Assembly (NCBI RefSeq): GCF_000967495.1
Contig: NZ_JXXU01000002.1
Coordinates: 28,512 to 92,511, forward strand
Reading direction: 5' to 3'
From: Vibrio neptunius
GTDB taxonomy: Bacteria; Pseudomonadota; Gammaproteobacteria; Enterobacterales; Vibrionaceae
DNA: 64,000 nucleotides
Shown here piece by piece: positions 7,133-17,694 of the stretch. Numbering within the stretch: position 1 is the first letter of the stretch; each line of letters begins with the position of its first letter. The translations under genes and the position numbers were made by a program. Under the pieces are notes generated by a model. It saw nothing but the letters and a program-made list of their open reading frames with translations, ran no database searches and was not told where the DNA came from.

Positions 7133-8119
7133 ATGAAAGCCAAATTCTCTCTAGCTGTCCTGTCGCTGGTTGCTCTTCCAACCATGGCACAGCTATCAGA
7201 ACAAGCAGGATTTAGTGGTGAAGTGTCACTCAGTGCTGGATTTGCCTCTAGCACTTCCAACTTTAATACCGATGGCGATAAAACCATTAGTAATGTCAAT
7301 CAAACCGCATCTTCAGATAGTGGTTCTCTAGTTCTGCCCCTTGGTAGCCTAGCCTATACCTTTGGTGCAAACCTAGATAAACAGTTTTACGTAGGTATGG
7401 CTCGTGAAGACATTGCTGTAGGTACTCTAGCTTTAGAGCTGGGCTACAAGCAGCAGCTTTCATCGGGCATGGTGATTGATGCCTCGTTCCTTCCAACCAT
7501 TATGTCAGGCGAAACGTGGTCTGATCCATTTTTGACGGGTCAAGAGCGCCAAACCACAGACGAAACAGGCAACGCATTCCGTCTTAAGTTCAGCAATATT
7601 ATGGGGACCAACTTCAGCTTGGATACTGCGTACGCTACCAGTGACATAGACAATGAGAAGTCTGGAGCCAGTGACAGTTCTCTAACAACCGCAGAGAGGA
7701 GAACCTTACAACGTGACGCTTCATCGATCTACTTAAAAGGGGATTATCGCCTGCCGCTGACTCGCACGTCGTTCCTACAACCCTCACTAACCTACATCAA
7801 AACCGATGCCGATGGTGATGCCAACTCACTCGATTCAGTTGGTGGTGAGCTAAGTTACTTTAAGATCGTGAACCGTCACCAGTTCGCACTGACTGCTGGG
7901 TACACCAACCGCTCTTACGATGCGTCTAACCCGATTTACGGCAAAACACGTGACGAAGATGAACTGAGCTTGTTCGCTGCATACGAATACCAAGAGTTCA
8001 TGGGCTGGCAAGACTGGTCATTGGTTTCGTTTGCTGGTTACTCAAAAACAGATGCCAACATCGACTTCTACGATGAAGACCAATACTTGTTCTCTGTTGG
8101 TATGAACTACCAATTCTAG
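7133..8119 (+). CDS. DUF2860 family outer-membrane beta-barrel protein
   Basis: 328 residues beginning with a signal peptide (MKAKFSLAVLSLVALPTMAQ, cleavage near residue 19). The mature part is rich in alternating polar/aromatic strands and ends in ...SVGMNYQF; a C-terminal Phe is the usual Bam-recognition signal of outer-membrane barrels. It resembles the DUF2860 proteins common in Vibrio, for which I know no defined function. It has a good AAGGAG site and its own terminator, so it is a single-gene unit. Confidence 0.75.
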   Translation: MKAKFSLAVLSLVALPTMAQLSEQAGFSGEVSLSAGFASSTSNFNTDGDKTISNVNQTASSDSGSLVLPLGSLAYTFGANLDKQFYVGMAREDIAVGTLALELGYKQQLSSGMVIDASFLPTIMSGETWSDPFLTGQERQTTDETGNAFRLKFSNIMGTNFSLDTAYATSDIDNEKSGASDSSLTTAERRTLQRDASSIYLKGDYRLPLTRTSFLQPSLTYIKTDADGDANSLDSVGGELSYFKIVNRHQFALTAGYTNRSYDASNPIYGKTRDEDELSLFAAYEYQEFMGWQDWSLVSFAGYSKTDANIDFYDEDQYLFSVGMNYQF

Positions 8120-8130
8120 GTAAAGACTGA

Positions 8131-8157
8131 GCCCGCCTCATTACGCGGGCTTTCTTT
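8131..8157 (+). terminator. Intrinsic terminator after the DUF2860 gene
   Basis: GCCCGC (8131-8136) and GCGGGC (8145-8150) form a six-pair stem followed by TTTCTTT. It abuts the 3' end of comM on the other strand. Confidence 0.85.
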
Positions 8158-9679
8158 ACACTGACTGAGCCGTCAATTGCTTGAGTAAACGATCCATTGC
8201 TCGATACCCCAAAGCTTCAGCAAGATGATGACGATCTATTTGTGGCTTACCGTCTAAATCCGCAATGGTGCGCGCAACCTTAATAATTCGGTGGTAAGCT
8301 CGAATGGATAACCCGAGCTGGTGCAAAGCACTTTCCAAAAACTGCGCATCTTCTTTTTTCAGTGGGCAGTACTCCTCGATTTCTCGACTACCCAACAGCG
8401 CATTGACCTTATTGGAACGCGCCAACATACACACTCTAGCACTAACAACCCTTTGCTTAACGACCTCTGTGGGCTCACCACGATCACCACCTTCCGCTAG
8501 GGTACCTTTGGGCAATGCTGGGATCTCTAGCGACATATCAAAACGATCGAGCAAAGGGCCAGATAATCGACCCAAATAACGTAAAATCGTTTGCGGATTT
8601 ACTCTCGATTGATTGCCTTCGTAGTAACCCGTAGGACTAGGGTTAAGAGCGCCCACCAGTTGAAAACGTGCTGGAAAACGAGTTTTACCCTGAGCCCGAG
8701 AGATAATGATTTCGCCAGACTCCAGTGGTTCGCGCAGCGAGTCAAGCACCTTACGTTCAAACTCTGGCATTTCATCAAGAAACAACAATCCATTGTGCGC
8801 CAACGAAATTTCTCCTGGCCTTGGAATCGTACCGCCACCCACTAAAGCGGCCATCGAGCTCGAATGGTGTGGCGCACGAAAAGGGCGTTGTTTCCAATTC
8901 AGAGCATTGATTTCCTGCTGAGTCAGTGACGCAACAGACGCGGTTTCCATAGCTTCCTCGTCACTCATTTCCGGCAACAAATCGCACAAGCGCGAGGCAA
9001 GCATAGTTTTCCCTGTTCCGGGTGGACCTAAAAATAGCAAATTGTGGTTTCCTGCTGCAGCAATCTCCAAAGCTCGCTTGCCTTGCTGCTGGCCAATGAT
9101 ATCTTGTAAATCACGTCCATTATTCATCGTTAGATTTACCATTGGCGTTTGATGTAGGCTCAGTTTTTTTTGACCGTAAAGATCGGCACACACTTCCAGT
9201 AAGCTTTGAGCAGATTTATGCTGTTCTTCACCAACTAAGGCGGCTTGATCCCCGTTGCTATTCGGCACGATCAAGCTTCGCTGTGCTTTATTGGCTGCAA
9301 GCGCTGCAGGCAATACCCCTTTCACTCCTCGCAGCTCACCCGACAAAGCCAGTTCACCAACAAATTCTTTTGCCGCCAAGCCGTTGACTGGAATTTGCTC
9401 TGAAGCGGCGAGAATACCAAGTGCAATGGGTAGGTCAAAACGTCCTCCTTCCTTGGGCAAGTCTGCAGGCGCAAGATTGACCGTGATTCGCTTAGCTGGA
9501 AACTCAAAGCGAGAATTGATGATTGCACTGCGTACTCTATCGCGTGATTCTTTGACAGTAGTTTCTGGTAACCCCACCAGAGTAAACCCAGGCATTCCAT
9601 TGCTGATATGCACTTCTACCGTCACAGGTGGAGCTTCGACCCCCACAGATGCGCGACTGTAAATAATGGCTAGACCCAT
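8156..9679 (-). CDS. comM: ComM (YifB), Mg-chelatase-like AAA+ branch-migration helicase
   Basis: 507 residues, full length. An N-terminal Lon-protease-like fold (about 1-170) is followed by the AAA+ domain: Walker A GPPGTGKTM (about 219-227), Walker B LLFLDEMPEF, and a C-terminal helical Mg_chelatase_C domain. In V. cholerae ComM is a hexameric helicase that drives branch migration during integration of DNA taken up by natural transformation. It lies divergent from the ilv operon, the usual yifB position. Confidence 0.95.
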   Translation of the reverse strand: MGLAIIYSRASVGVEAPPVTVEVHISNGMPGFTLVGLPETTVKESRDRVRSAIINSRFEFPAKRITVNLAPADLPKEGGRFDLPIALGILAASEQIPVNGLAAKEFVGELALSGELRGVKGVLPAALAANKAQRSLIVPNSNGDQAALVGEEQHKSAQSLLEVCADLYGQKKLSLHQTPMVNLTMNNGRDLQDIIGQQQGKRALEIAAAGNHNLLFLGPPGTGKTMLASRLCDLLPEMSDEEAMETASVASLTQQEINALNWKQRPFRAPHHSSSMAALVGGGTIPRPGEISLAHNGLLFLDEMPEFERKVLDSLREPLESGEIIISRAQGKTRFPARFQLVGALNPSPTGYYEGNQSRVNPQTILRYLGRLSGPLLDRFDMSLEIPALPKGTLAEGGDRGEPTEVVKQRVVSARVCMLARSNKVNALLGSREIEEYCPLKKEDAQFLESALHQLGLSIRAYHRIIKVARTIADLDGKPQIDRHHLAEALGYRAMDRLLKQLTAQSV

Positions 9680-9796
9680 AACTTTCCCTACACTCTCTGC
9701 TATTCATTTATCTGTTTGATAATTTGCACACTTTTCTAACAATCTTGTTATATAGCGTGATGAGATGATGAGAGAATGTGAAAAAAGAATGACTTT

Positions 9797-9825
9797 TTGC
9801 TTGTCATGTAACGGAATTCTATGTT
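9797..9825 (+). promoter_or_regulatory. Likely promoter of the ilv operon
   Basis: TTGCTT (9797-9802), 17-base spacer, TATGTT (9820-9825) places the start about 55 bases before the leader peptide. A second candidate upstream (TTGCAC 9724, TATATA 9749) has a poorer 19-base spacer. Only the general location is secure. Confidence 0.45.
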
Positions 9826-9885
9826 ACCACTAATGACGTAGACAAATTCTTACCTTATTACGTAAGCACAACATTAGAAAAGAAT

Positions 9886-9975
9886 ATGAATTTCAACGCC
9901 CGCATTAACGCACTGATTGTCCTGATTATCGTGGTCATTATTGATTCCGCGCGGGGGCTGGTGGGCGAAAAATAA
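9886..9975 (+). CDS. ilvL: ilv operon leader peptide, 29 residues
   Basis: ATG at 9886 to TAA at 9975. The core ALIVLIIVVII is a dense run of Leu, Ile and Val codons, the three end products of the pathway, and the attenuator follows directly. Ribosome stalling here when any branched-chain aminoacyl-tRNA is scarce would favour the antiterminator. The sequence differs from enterobacterial IlvL but the logic is the same. Confidence 0.9.
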   Translation: MNFNARINALIVLIIVVIIDSARGLVGEK

Positions 9976-9987
9976 AACACCAAATTC

Positions 9988-10026
9988 AAAAAAACCCCCG
10001 CACTGAAAAGTCCGGGGGTTTTTTTC
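9988..10026 (+). terminator. Attenuator terminator of the ilv operon
   Basis: ACCCCCG (9994-10000) pairs with CGGGGGT around a short loop and is flanked by A7 and T7 runs. It sits 13 bases after the leader stop and 160 bases before ilvG. The CGCGCGGGGGC segment at the end of the leader gene could pair with the CCCCC arm as the alternative structure. Confidence 0.9.
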
Positions 10027-10183
10027 AACTTTAGCGCTGAAAATCAGCGACAAAATAAACACTGACTCAGTCAGATAGACAGAAAAATAAAGAGCTCAGC
10101 CGCGAGCTGGCAGGAAGAATGGGAGCGCACATGACGTGCACAACAACACAACATTGCTACTTAGGTAGCCAAGGGGGCTTACG

Positions 10184-11830
10184 ATGACAGGAGCTGAATT
10201 AGTCGTAGCCGCACTAAAACAACAGGGCATAAAAACCGTATTTGGCTACCCAGGCGGTGCTATCATGCCAATTTATGATGCACTGTATGATGGTGGCGTC
10301 GAGCACATCCTTTGCCGTCACGAACAAGGTGCAGCCATGGCCGCTATCGGTATGGCGCGTGCAACTCAGGACGTTGCAGTCTGTATGGCAACATCCGGCC
10401 CCGGCGCAACCAACCTTGTAACCGGTTTGGCCGATGCGTTTATGGACTCGATCCCAATGGTGGCGATAACAGGTCAGGTAGCCAGTTCTCACATCGGAAC
10501 AGACGCTTTCCAGGAAATGGATGTGATAGGAATGTCGCTATCCTGCACCAAGCACAGCTACCTAGTGACTGAGATTGAAGATCTGGCACCCACTTTAGCC
10601 GAAGCGTTTGAAGTGGCCAAAACAGGCCGACCAGGGCCAGTGATTGTTGATATCGCTAAAGATGTTCAGTTGGCTCAAGCTCCAGTTAACATTTTACCTC
10701 CATTCACTCCACCAACGAATCCCGTCCCTGAAGCAGCAGCCGTTTCTGCCGCTCAGGCGCTTCTTTCACAAAGTACCCGTCCTGTCTTTTATGTTGGTGG
10801 TGGTGTTCAACTGGGTAAAGCCACAGACTCCGTTCGCGAATTCTTACGTTTAAACCCAATGCCTTCGGTCAGCACCCTAAAAGGTTTAGGTACTATCGAA
10901 CGTCACGATCCACATTACCTTGGCATGCTAGGTATGCATGGTACTAAAGCCGCTAACTTAGTCGTGCAAGAATGTGATCTGCTCATTGCTGTTGGTGCGC
11001 GATTCGATGACCGAGTGACAGGTAAGCTAGAAACGTTCGCCCCTCACGCTCGCGTTATCCATATCGACATTGATGCTGCTGAGATCAACAAGCTGCGTCA
11101 CGCCCATGCGCCACTGCGTGGTGATATCAATTCCCTTCTTCCTCAACTCGAACTGACTCAAGACATCACGCCATGGGTCAAGCACAGTGAAAGCCTGCGT
11201 AGTGGCTTTAAGTGGCGTTACGACCATCCGGGCGATCTCATTTTTGCTCCGGGCTTGCTCAAGCAGTTGTCCGACATGATGCCTGATAGTTCGATGGTCT
11301 CAACCGATGTGGGACAGCATCAGATGTGGGCAGCGCAACATATTCAGCCCCGAGACCCACAGAACTTCATCACATCTGCAGGCTTAGGCACCATGGGCTT
11401 TGGCCTTCCTGCCGCTATGGGTGCCGCGGTCGCACGTCCGGATGATCAGTCTATCCTTATTACAGGTGACGGCTCTTTCATGATGAACATTCAGGAACTG
11501 GGCACGCTAAAACGTCGCCAGATTCCGGTCAAAATCGTTTTATTGAACAACCAACGTTTAGGCATGGTACGTCAATGGCAATCGCTGTTTTTTGATGGTC
11601 GCCACAGTGAAACGATTCTGGATGACAATCCGGACTTCATCACTTTAGCAAGAGCGTTTGATATTCCTGGTAAAACGATCACAACAAAAGAAGAAGTTGA
11701 GCCAGCGATTCAGGAAATGCTGGAGAGTGAAACCTCGTACTTGCTGCACGTTTTGATCGACGAAGAAGAAAACGTGTGGCCACTGGTACCGCCAGGTGCT
11801 TCTAACAATGACATGCTGGAGAACACTTAA
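10184..11830 (+). CDS. ilvG: Acetolactate synthase II large subunit
   Basis: 548 residues, intact; E. coli K-12 carries a frameshift in this gene. It condenses two pyruvates, or pyruvate with 2-oxobutyrate, in the first common step to Val/Leu/Ile. The N-terminal domain has the catalytic Glu in [10 protein letters not shown] (about 46-55), a central FAD-binding domain follows, and the C-terminal domain has the ThDP motif GDGSFMMN...NN (about 430-457). It pairs with IlvM encoded one base downstream. Expression is set by the upstream attenuator. Confidence 0.96.
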   Translation: MTGAELVVAALKQQGIKTVFGYPGGAIMPIYDALYDGGVEHILCRHEQGAAMAAIGMARATQDVAVCMATSGPGATNLVTGLADAFMDSIPMVAITGQVASSHIGTDAFQEMDVIGMSLSCTKHSYLVTEIEDLAPTLAEAFEVAKTGRPGPVIVDIAKDVQLAQAPVNILPPFTPPTNPVPEAAAVSAAQALLSQSTRPVFYVGGGVQLGKATDSVREFLRLNPMPSVSTLKGLGTIERHDPHYLGMLGMHGTKAANLVVQECDLLIAVGARFDDRVTGKLETFAPHARVIHIDIDAAEINKLRHAHAPLRGDINSLLPQLELTQDITPWVKHSESLRSGFKWRYDHPGDLIFAPGLLKQLSDMMPDSSMVSTDVGQHQMWAAQHIQPRDPQNFITSAGLGTMGFGLPAAMGAAVARPDDQSILITGDGSFMMNIQELGTLKRRQIPVKIVLLNNQRLGMVRQWQSLFFDGRHSETILDDNPDFITLARAFDIPGKTITTKEEVEPAIQEMLESETSYLLHVLIDEEENVWPLVPPGASNNDMLENT

Positions 11831-11831
11831 G

Positions 11832-12116
11832 ATGGAAAGATATCTAATCGACATAAAAGCAGACGATAAACCTGTACTGCTGGAGCGTGTTCTTCGTGTT
11901 GTTCGCCATCGTGGTTTCATTGTTAGACAAGTTGCAGGTACACAGAATCATGAGAGCAAGATTGCCAGTGTGGAGATCATCGTCGACAGCGATCGTCCGA
12001 TCTCCTTTCTGACCAATCAGATTGAAAAGCTCTGGGATGTGCGCACAGTTGAGGTAACACAAATCGCTAGTGACGAGCTACCAAATAACAACCTACAACA
12101 ACAAATTTGTGCATAA
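11832..12116 (+). CDS. ilvM: Acetolactate synthase II small (regulatory) subunit
   Basis: 94 residues forming one ACT-type domain (MERYLIDIKADDKPVLLERV...). The ATG at 11832 follows the ilvG stop by one base and uses GGAG inside the ilvG end; a longer frame from 11796 would overlap ilvG and is rejected. IlvM stabilises and activates IlvG; the ilvG/ilvM isozyme is usually insensitive to valine. Confidence 0.92.
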   Translation: MERYLIDIKADDKPVLLERVLRVVRHRGFIVRQVAGTQNHESKIASVEIIVDSDRPISFLTNQIEKLWDVRTVEVTQIASDELPNNNLQQQICA

Positions 12117-12128
12117 AGGAAGGCAATA

Positions 12129-13073
12129 ATGGCTACTACAACAGCGGATTACATTTGGTTTAATGGCAAGCTGGTACCGTGGAAAGAGGCAAATGTTCAC
12201 GTACTGACTCATGCTATGCACTACGGTACGTCAGTATTTGAAGGTGTGCGCTGCTACAACACTCCTAAAGGGCCAATTATCTTCCGCCATCGTGAGCATG
12301 CGAAGCGACTGAAAGATTCAGCCAAAATCTACCGTTTCCCTATCCCTTACTCCGTGGATGAAATCATGGAAGCGACGCGCGAAACACTACGCGAGAACAA
12401 ACTCGATAGTGCTTATATCCGCCCACTAGGTTTTGTCGGCAATGTTGGCCTCGGGGTGTGTCCCCCGCAGGGCACCGAAATGGACCTTATCATCGCTGCT
12501 TTCCCATGGGGATCTTACCTAGGTGAAGAAGCCTTAGAAAAAGGGGTCGATGCGATGATTTCCAGCTGGAACCGCGCGGCGCCAAACACCATTCCAACCG
12601 CAGCCAAAGCGGGCGGTAACTACCTTTCTTCATTGCTGGTTGGTGGTGAAGCACGTCGCCATGGCTACGATGAAGGTATTGCATTAAGTGTTGATGGTTA
12701 TTTGTCTGAAGGCGCAGGTGAGAACATCTTTGTGATTAAAGATGGATTGATCACCACGCCACCAGCAACCAGCGCCATCCTTCCGGGCATCACTCGTGAT
12801 TCGATCATGACTATTGCTCGTGACAAAGGTTACGAAGTACGCGAAGCAAATATTGCTCGTGAAGCACTCTATCTCGCAGATGAAGTGTTTATGACAGGTA
12901 CTGCAGCAGAGGTCGTTCCTGTTGCAACCATAGATAAAATTGACGTAGGCAGCGGTAAACGCGGCCCTATTACCAAAGAGCTGCAAGAAGCTTACTTTGG
13001 ACTATTCAACGGCACCACTAAAGATAAGTGGGGCTGGTTAGATTACGTTTACCCAGCAGACGCGGCAAAATAA
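12129..13073 (+). CDS. ilvE: Branched-chain amino acid aminotransferase
   Basis: 314 residues of the fold-type IV PLP family. The PLP lysine lies in [12 protein letters not shown] (about 158-169), and conserved [16 protein letters not shown] (about 27-42) and EGAGENIF are present. It performs the last transamination giving Ile, Leu and Val. The gene begins 12 bases after ilvM with AAGGAAGG as ribosome-binding site. Confidence 0.96.
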   Translation: MATTTADYIWFNGKLVPWKEANVHVLTHAMHYGTSVFEGVRCYNTPKGPIIFRHREHAKRLKDSAKIYRFPIPYSVDEIMEATRETLRENKLDSAYIRPLGFVGNVGLGVCPPQGTEMDLIIAAFPWGSYLGEEALEKGVDAMISSWNRAAPNTIPTAAKAGGNYLSSLLVGGEARRHGYDEGIALSVDGYLSEGAGENIFVIKDGLITTPPATSAILPGITRDSIMTIARDKGYEVREANIAREALYLADEVFMTGTAAEVVPVATIDKIDVGSGKRGPITKELQEAYFGLFNGTTKDKWGWLDYVYPADAAK

Positions 13074-13086
13074 AGGAAGTAGTAAG

Positions 13087-14928
13087 ATGCCTAAATACAG
13101 ATCAGCAACCACCACTCACGGTCGTAACATGGCGGGTGCTCGTGCACTGTGGCGTGCAACTGGCGTAAAAGACGAAGATTTTGGTAAGCCAATCATCGCA
13201 GTCGTGAACTCATTCACTCAGTTTGTACCAGGCCACGTTCACCTCAAAGATATGGGCCAACTGGTCGCCGGTGAAATAGAAAAAGCTGGCGGTATCGCCA
13301 AAGAATTCAACACTATCGCGGTTGACGACGGTATCGCAATGGGCCACGGCGGCATGCTTTACTCACTGCCATCACGTGAGCTTATCGCTGACTCGGTAGA
13401 GTACATGGTGAATGCTCACTGTGCCGATGCCATGGTATGTATCTCCAACTGTGACAAAATCACTCCGGGAATGCTAATGGCGTCAATGCGCCTTAACATT
13501 CCTGTGATCTTCGTGTCTGGCGGCCCAATGGAAGCAGGTAAAACCAAGCTTTCTGACCAAATCATCAAGCTTGACCTTGTTGATGCAATGATCCAAGGTG
13601 CAGACCCGAAAGTCTCAGACGAGCAAAGTGAACAGATCGAACGCAGCGCGTGTCCGACATGTGGTTCATGTTCAGGTATGTTCACAGCCAACTCTATGAA
13701 CTGCCTGACTGAAGCGCTTGGTCTTTCTCAGCCAGGTAACGGTTCAATGCTAGCGACACACGCAGACCGCGAAGAGCTATTTATCAATGCAGGTAAACGT
13801 ATTGTTGAACTGACACGTCGTTACTACGAGCAAGATGACGAATCGGCGCTGCCACGCAATATCGCTACTTTTGATGCATTCGAAAACGCAATGGCGCTGG
13901 ATATCGCGATGGGCGGCTCAACCAATACCATTCTTCACCTGCTCGCTGCTGCGCAAGAAGGTGAGATTGACTTCGATATGGAAGATATCGACCGCTTATC
14001 TCGCAAAGTGCCTCACCTATGTAAAGTGGCGCCATCTACTCAGAAATATCACATGGAAGACGTACACCGCGCGGGTGGTGTTATGGCTATACTCGGTGAG
14101 CTAGACCGCGCAGGTTTGCTTCACAATGATGCGTGCACCGTACTCGGCCTTTCAATGAAAGAGCAGCTAGCACAATACGACATCATCCAAACGGAAGATG
14201 CCGATGTATTGAAGTTCTTCCGCGCAGGCCCTGCAGGCATTCGTACTACCAAAGCTTTCTCACAAGATTGTCGTTGGGATCGCCTTGATGATGACCGCTC
14301 TGATGGTTGTATCCGTTCAATCGATCACGCGTTCTCTCAAGAAGGTGGCCTAGCTGTTCTGTCAGGCAACATCGCTCTTGATGGTTGTATTGTGAAAACA
14401 GCTGGCGTTGATGAAAGCATTCATAAATTCACTGGTCCTGCTGTAGTGTTTGAAAGCCAGGAAGATGCCGTTGAAGGCATCTTAGGCGGCAAAGTAAAAG
14501 CAGGCGATGTGGTTGTAATCCGCTATGAAGGCCCGAAAGGGGGCCCAGGCATGCAGGAAATGCTTTACCCAACCACTTACCTGAAATCAATGGGGCTTGG
14601 TAAAGAGTGTGCATTGCTGACAGATGGCCGCTTCTCTGGCGGTACCTCTGGTCTTTCCATTGGTCACGCTTCACCTGAAGCGGCGAATGGTGGCGCAATT
14701 GGTCTGGTGAAACAGGGCGATATGATCGCGATTGATATTCCAAACCGTTCTATTTCTCTAGAAGTCTCAGAGCAGGAACTTGCTGAGCGCCGTGCAAAAC
14801 AAGACGAACTAGGCTGGAAACCGGTCGATCGTCAACGCGAAGTTTCTTTTGCACTCAAAGCGTATGCAAGTATGGCAACCAGTGCTGACAAAGGGGCGGT
14901 ACGAGACAAATCTAAGCTAGAGGACTAG
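13087..14928 (+). CDS. ilvD: Dihydroxy-acid dehydratase
   Basis: 613 residues, full length. It dehydrates dihydroxy-acids to 2-oxo acids in Val/Ile synthesis and needs an oxygen-labile 4Fe-4S cluster. Ligand motifs are visible: [13 protein letters not shown] (Cys about 122) and [18 protein letters not shown] (Cys about 195), with GGSTNT further on. It lies 13 bases after ilvE. Confidence 0.97.
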   Translation: MPKYRSATTTHGRNMAGARALWRATGVKDEDFGKPIIAVVNSFTQFVPGHVHLKDMGQLVAGEIEKAGGIAKEFNTIAVDDGIAMGHGGMLYSLPSRELIADSVEYMVNAHCADAMVCISNCDKITPGMLMASMRLNIPVIFVSGGPMEAGKTKLSDQIIKLDLVDAMIQGADPKVSDEQSEQIERSACPTCGSCSGMFTANSMNCLTEALGLSQPGNGSMLATHADREELFINAGKRIVELTRRYYEQDDESALPRNIATFDAFENAMALDIAMGGSTNTILHLLAAAQEGEIDFDMEDIDRLSRKVPHLCKVAPSTQKYHMEDVHRAGGVMAILGELDRAGLLHNDACTVLGLSMKEQLAQYDIIQTEDADVLKFFRAGPAGIRTTKAFSQDCRWDRLDDDRSDGCIRSIDHAFSQEGGLAVLSGNIALDGCIVKTAGVDESIHKFTGPAVVFESQEDAVEGILGGKVKAGDVVVIRYEGPKGGPGMQEMLYPTTYLKSMGLGKECALLTDGRFSGGTSGLSIGHASPEAANGGAIGLVKQGDMIAIDIPNRSISLEVSEQELAERRAKQDELGWKPVDRQREVSFALKAYASMATSADKGAVRDKSKLED

Positions 14929-14931
14929 CTT

Positions 14932-16479
14932 ATGTCTGATTCTCTCTTTTCAGGGAAAGCTCAACAGACTGGCGCAGACTATCTGCGCCATATCTTAAGA
15001 GCCCCGGTTTATGAAGCCGCAACGGTGACGCCTCTGCAGGAGATGCCACGCCTGAGTGAACGAATTGGCAACAAAGTGCAAATCAAGCGCGAAGATCGCC
15101 AACCTGTTCATTCATTCAAACTACGTGGTGCCTACAATATGGTTGCCAGTTTGTCTGAAGCGCAAAAAGCAGCTGGCGTGATTGCAGCCTCAGCGGGTAA
15201 TCATGCCCAAGGCATGGCGCTTTCTGGTACTAAGCTTGGTATCAAAACCACAATTGTGATGCCAAAAACCACACCTGACATTAAAGTCGAAGCGGTTCGT
15301 GGTTTTGGCGGTCACGTGGTACTGCACGGCAATAACTTTGATGAAGCCAAAGCCGAAGCAGAGCGTTTATCTGAACAGCATGGCTATACGTTTGTGCCTC
15401 CTTTTGATCACCCATTAGTGATCGCGGGCCAAGGCACCATTGGTATGGAGATGCTGCAACAGAATGGTCATCTCGATCATATCTTCGTCCCAGTTGGTGG
15501 CGGAGGTTTAGCGGCAGGTGTGGCAGTGCTGGTCAAACAGCTGATGCCAGAAATCAAAGTCATTGCAGTTGAGCCTGAAGATTCAGCGTGTCTTAAAGCC
15601 GCTTTAGATGCTGGTGAGCCCGTCGTTCTCGATCAGGTCAGCATGTTTGCTGATGGCGTCGCGGTAAAACGCATCGGTGAAGAAACCTTCCGCCTGTGTC
15701 AAAAATACCTTGATGGGCACATTACCGTTTCCAGCGATGAGATTTGCGCCGCAGTCAAAGACATCTTTGAAGATACGCGTGCTATCGCAGAGCCTTCTGG
15801 CGCGCTAGCATTAGCTGGTTTGAAGAAGTACGCTGAGCAAAACGAGCTTAAGAACAGCAACCTAGGTACTGTTCTATCGGGTGCAAACACGAACTTCCAC
15901 GGTCTGCGCTACGTCTCTGAGCGTTGTGAACTGGGTGAAAAACGTGAAGGCCTGCTGGCAGTCACGATTCCAGAACGCCAAGGCGCTTTCTTTGAGTTCT
16001 GTAACCTGATTGGCGGCCGAGCGGTCACTGAGTTCAACTACCGCTACAACGATGACGATCTGGCCAACATTTTTGTTGGTGTCCGTCTACAAGGTGGGCA
16101 GGAAGAGCTGGAACACATCATTCACGATCTGCGTGAAGGTGGTTACCCTGTGGTCGACTTGTCAGACGACGAAATGGCAAAACTGCACATTCGTTACATG
16201 ATAGGTGGTAAGCCATCGAAGCAGCTTAAAGAACGCCTATACAGCTTTGAATTCCCAGAGTACCCAGGTGCATTGCTGAAATTCCTCAGCACATTAGGTA
16301 CACATTGGAACATTAGTCTGTTCAATTATCGCAACCATGGTGCCGACTATGGTCGAGTACTGTGTGGTTTTGAACTGGATGAAGCCGACTTATCGCGCTT
16401 TTCCGCCCATTTGCGAGAGCTGGGCTATCAATGCAAAGACGAAACCAACAATCCGTCATATCAGTTTTTCCTTTCTTAA
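14932..16479 (+). CDS. ilvA: Threonine deaminase, biosynthetic
   Basis: 515 residues. The N-terminal PLP fold-type II catalytic domain has the PLP Lys in HSFKLRGAYN (about 59-68) and the phosphate-binding loop GGGGLAAG. Two C-terminal ACT-like domains (about 335-505) bind Ile as feedback inhibitor and Val as activator. It converts threonine to 2-oxobutyrate for Ile synthesis. It starts 3 bases after the ilvD stop and ends the operon. Confidence 0.97.
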   Translation: MSDSLFSGKAQQTGADYLRHILRAPVYEAATVTPLQEMPRLSERIGNKVQIKREDRQPVHSFKLRGAYNMVASLSEAQKAAGVIAASAGNHAQGMALSGTKLGIKTTIVMPKTTPDIKVEAVRGFGGHVVLHGNNFDEAKAEAERLSEQHGYTFVPPFDHPLVIAGQGTIGMEMLQQNGHLDHIFVPVGGGGLAAGVAVLVKQLMPEIKVIAVEPEDSACLKAALDAGEPVVLDQVSMFADGVAVKRIGEETFRLCQKYLDGHITVSSDEICAAVKDIFEDTRAIAEPSGALALAGLKKYAEQNELKNSNLGTVLSGANTNFHGLRYVSERCELGEKREGLLAVTIPERQGAFFEFCNLIGGRAVTEFNYRYNDDDLANIFVGVRLQGGQEELEHIIHDLREGGYPVVDLSDDEMAKLHIRYMIGGKPSKQLKERLYSFEFPEYPGALLKFLSTLGTHWNISLFNYRNHGADYGRVLCGFELDEADLSRFSAHLRELGYQCKDETNNPSYQFFLS

Positions 16480-16485
16480 TCATCA

Positions 16486-16514
16486 AAAGGCCAGTCACAT
16501 GACTGGCTTTTTCT
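16486..16514 (+). terminator. Terminator of the ilv operon
   Basis: GCCAGTCA and TGACTGGC form a perfect eight-pair stem with a two-base gap (16490-16507), followed by TTTTTC. Confidence 0.92.
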
Positions 16515-16651
16515 TTTCTGCCCAATGCGACTTCCCACAATGCACTGTATGCATGTATATAATGCTAAAGTTTCATTTTAGTCATAGTAACTTTCAGTCT
16601 ACACTCAATATCAGTTTTTAAATGTTTGCTACCGCGTAGTGGAGACCATCT

Positions 16652-17632
16652 ATGTTTAACGCACTGATTCTAAACCAAGAAGAAAAACGCACCATCGCCT
16701 CTGTAGAACAAATCGACGAAGCACAATTGCCACAAGGCGACGTACTGATCGATGTCGATTACTCATCACTCAACTACAAAGATGGTCTGGCGATCACAGG
16801 CAAAGGTAAGATCATCCGCAACTTCCCAATGGTACCGGGCATCGATATGGCAGGCACCGTTGCCCACTCAGATGATGCTCGCTACCAAGTCGGCGATAAA
16901 GTCGTGTTAACTGGCTGGGGTGTCGGTGAGAATCACTGGGGGGGTATGGCTCAACGTGCGCGCCTAAAAGCTGACTGGTTGGTACCACTGCCAAAAGGAA
17001 TCGACAGCAAAAAGGCCATGATGGTCGGCACCGCTGGCTTTACTGCCATGCTGTGTGTTCAAGCGCTGATCGACGCTGGTGTCAAACCTGAGTCAGGTGA
17101 AATTCTGGTCACAGGTGCCAGTGGTGGTGTGGGTTCAGTAGCGGTAACGCTACTGGCTAAGCTCGGCTACAAAGTAGCAGCGGTGACTGGCCGCATTGAA
17201 CAAAATGGTCCTCTCTTAGAAAAACTGGGCGCAAGCCGCATTATTGATCGCGTCGAGTTTGAAGAACCCGCACGTCCGCTGGAAAAACAAGTTTGGGCTG
17301 GCGCCGTTGATACCGTGGGCAGCAAAGTACTGGCTAAAGTACTGGCGCAAATGGATTACAACAGCGCAGTAGCTGCTTGTGGTTTGGCTGGTGGCTTTGA
17401 CCTACCAACAACCGTGATGCCTTTTATTCTGCGTAATGTTCGCCTGCAAGGCATAGACTCAGTGATGTGCCCAACAGAGAAGCGTATCGCCGCTTGGGAA
17501 AAACTGGTTGAACTACTGCCTGAAAGCTACTTTGAGCAAGCCTGTACTGAAGTAGCTCTTGCCGATGCACCAAAGTACGCAGAAGACATCACTAACGGTC
17601 AAGTAACAGGTCGCGTTGTGATTAAGCTGTAA
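16652..17632 (+). CDS. acuI: Acrylyl-CoA reductase, MDR family (AcuI/YhdH)
   Basis: 326 residues of the zinc-independent medium-chain dehydrogenase family. SLNYKDGLAITGKGKIIRNFP is the family block, and the NADPH-binding Rossmann motif is GASGGVGSVAV (about 154-164). AcuI reduces toxic acryloyl-CoA to propionyl-CoA and protects marine bacteria that meet acrylate from DMSP breakdown. Identity rests on near-complete alignment with E. coli YhdH from memory. It is a single-gene unit between two terminators. Confidence 0.9.
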   Translation: MFNALILNQEEKRTIASVEQIDEAQLPQGDVLIDVDYSSLNYKDGLAITGKGKIIRNFPMVPGIDMAGTVAHSDDARYQVGDKVVLTGWGVGENHWGGMAQRARLKADWLVPLPKGIDSKKAMMVGTAGFTAMLCVQALIDAGVKPESGEILVTGASGGVGSVAVTLLAKLGYKVAAVTGRIEQNGPLLEKLGASRIIDRVEFEEPARPLEKQVWAGAVDTVGSKVLAKVLAQMDYNSAVAACGLAGGFDLPTTVMPFILRNVRLQGIDSVMCPTEKRIAAWEKLVELLPESYFEQACTEVALADAPKYAEDITNGQVTGRVVIKL

Positions 17633-17647
17633 TTCTAAGATTCAAAA

Positions 17648-17677
17648 TAAAAGAGCCAGCATTGCTGGCTCTTTTTG
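17648..17677. terminator. Bidirectional terminator after acuI
   Basis: AAGAGCCAGC, loop ATT, GCTGGCTCTT, with flanking A and T runs. It separates acuI from the convergent LysR gene. Confidence 0.92.
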
Positions 17678-17694
17678 TATCGATAGAAATCGTG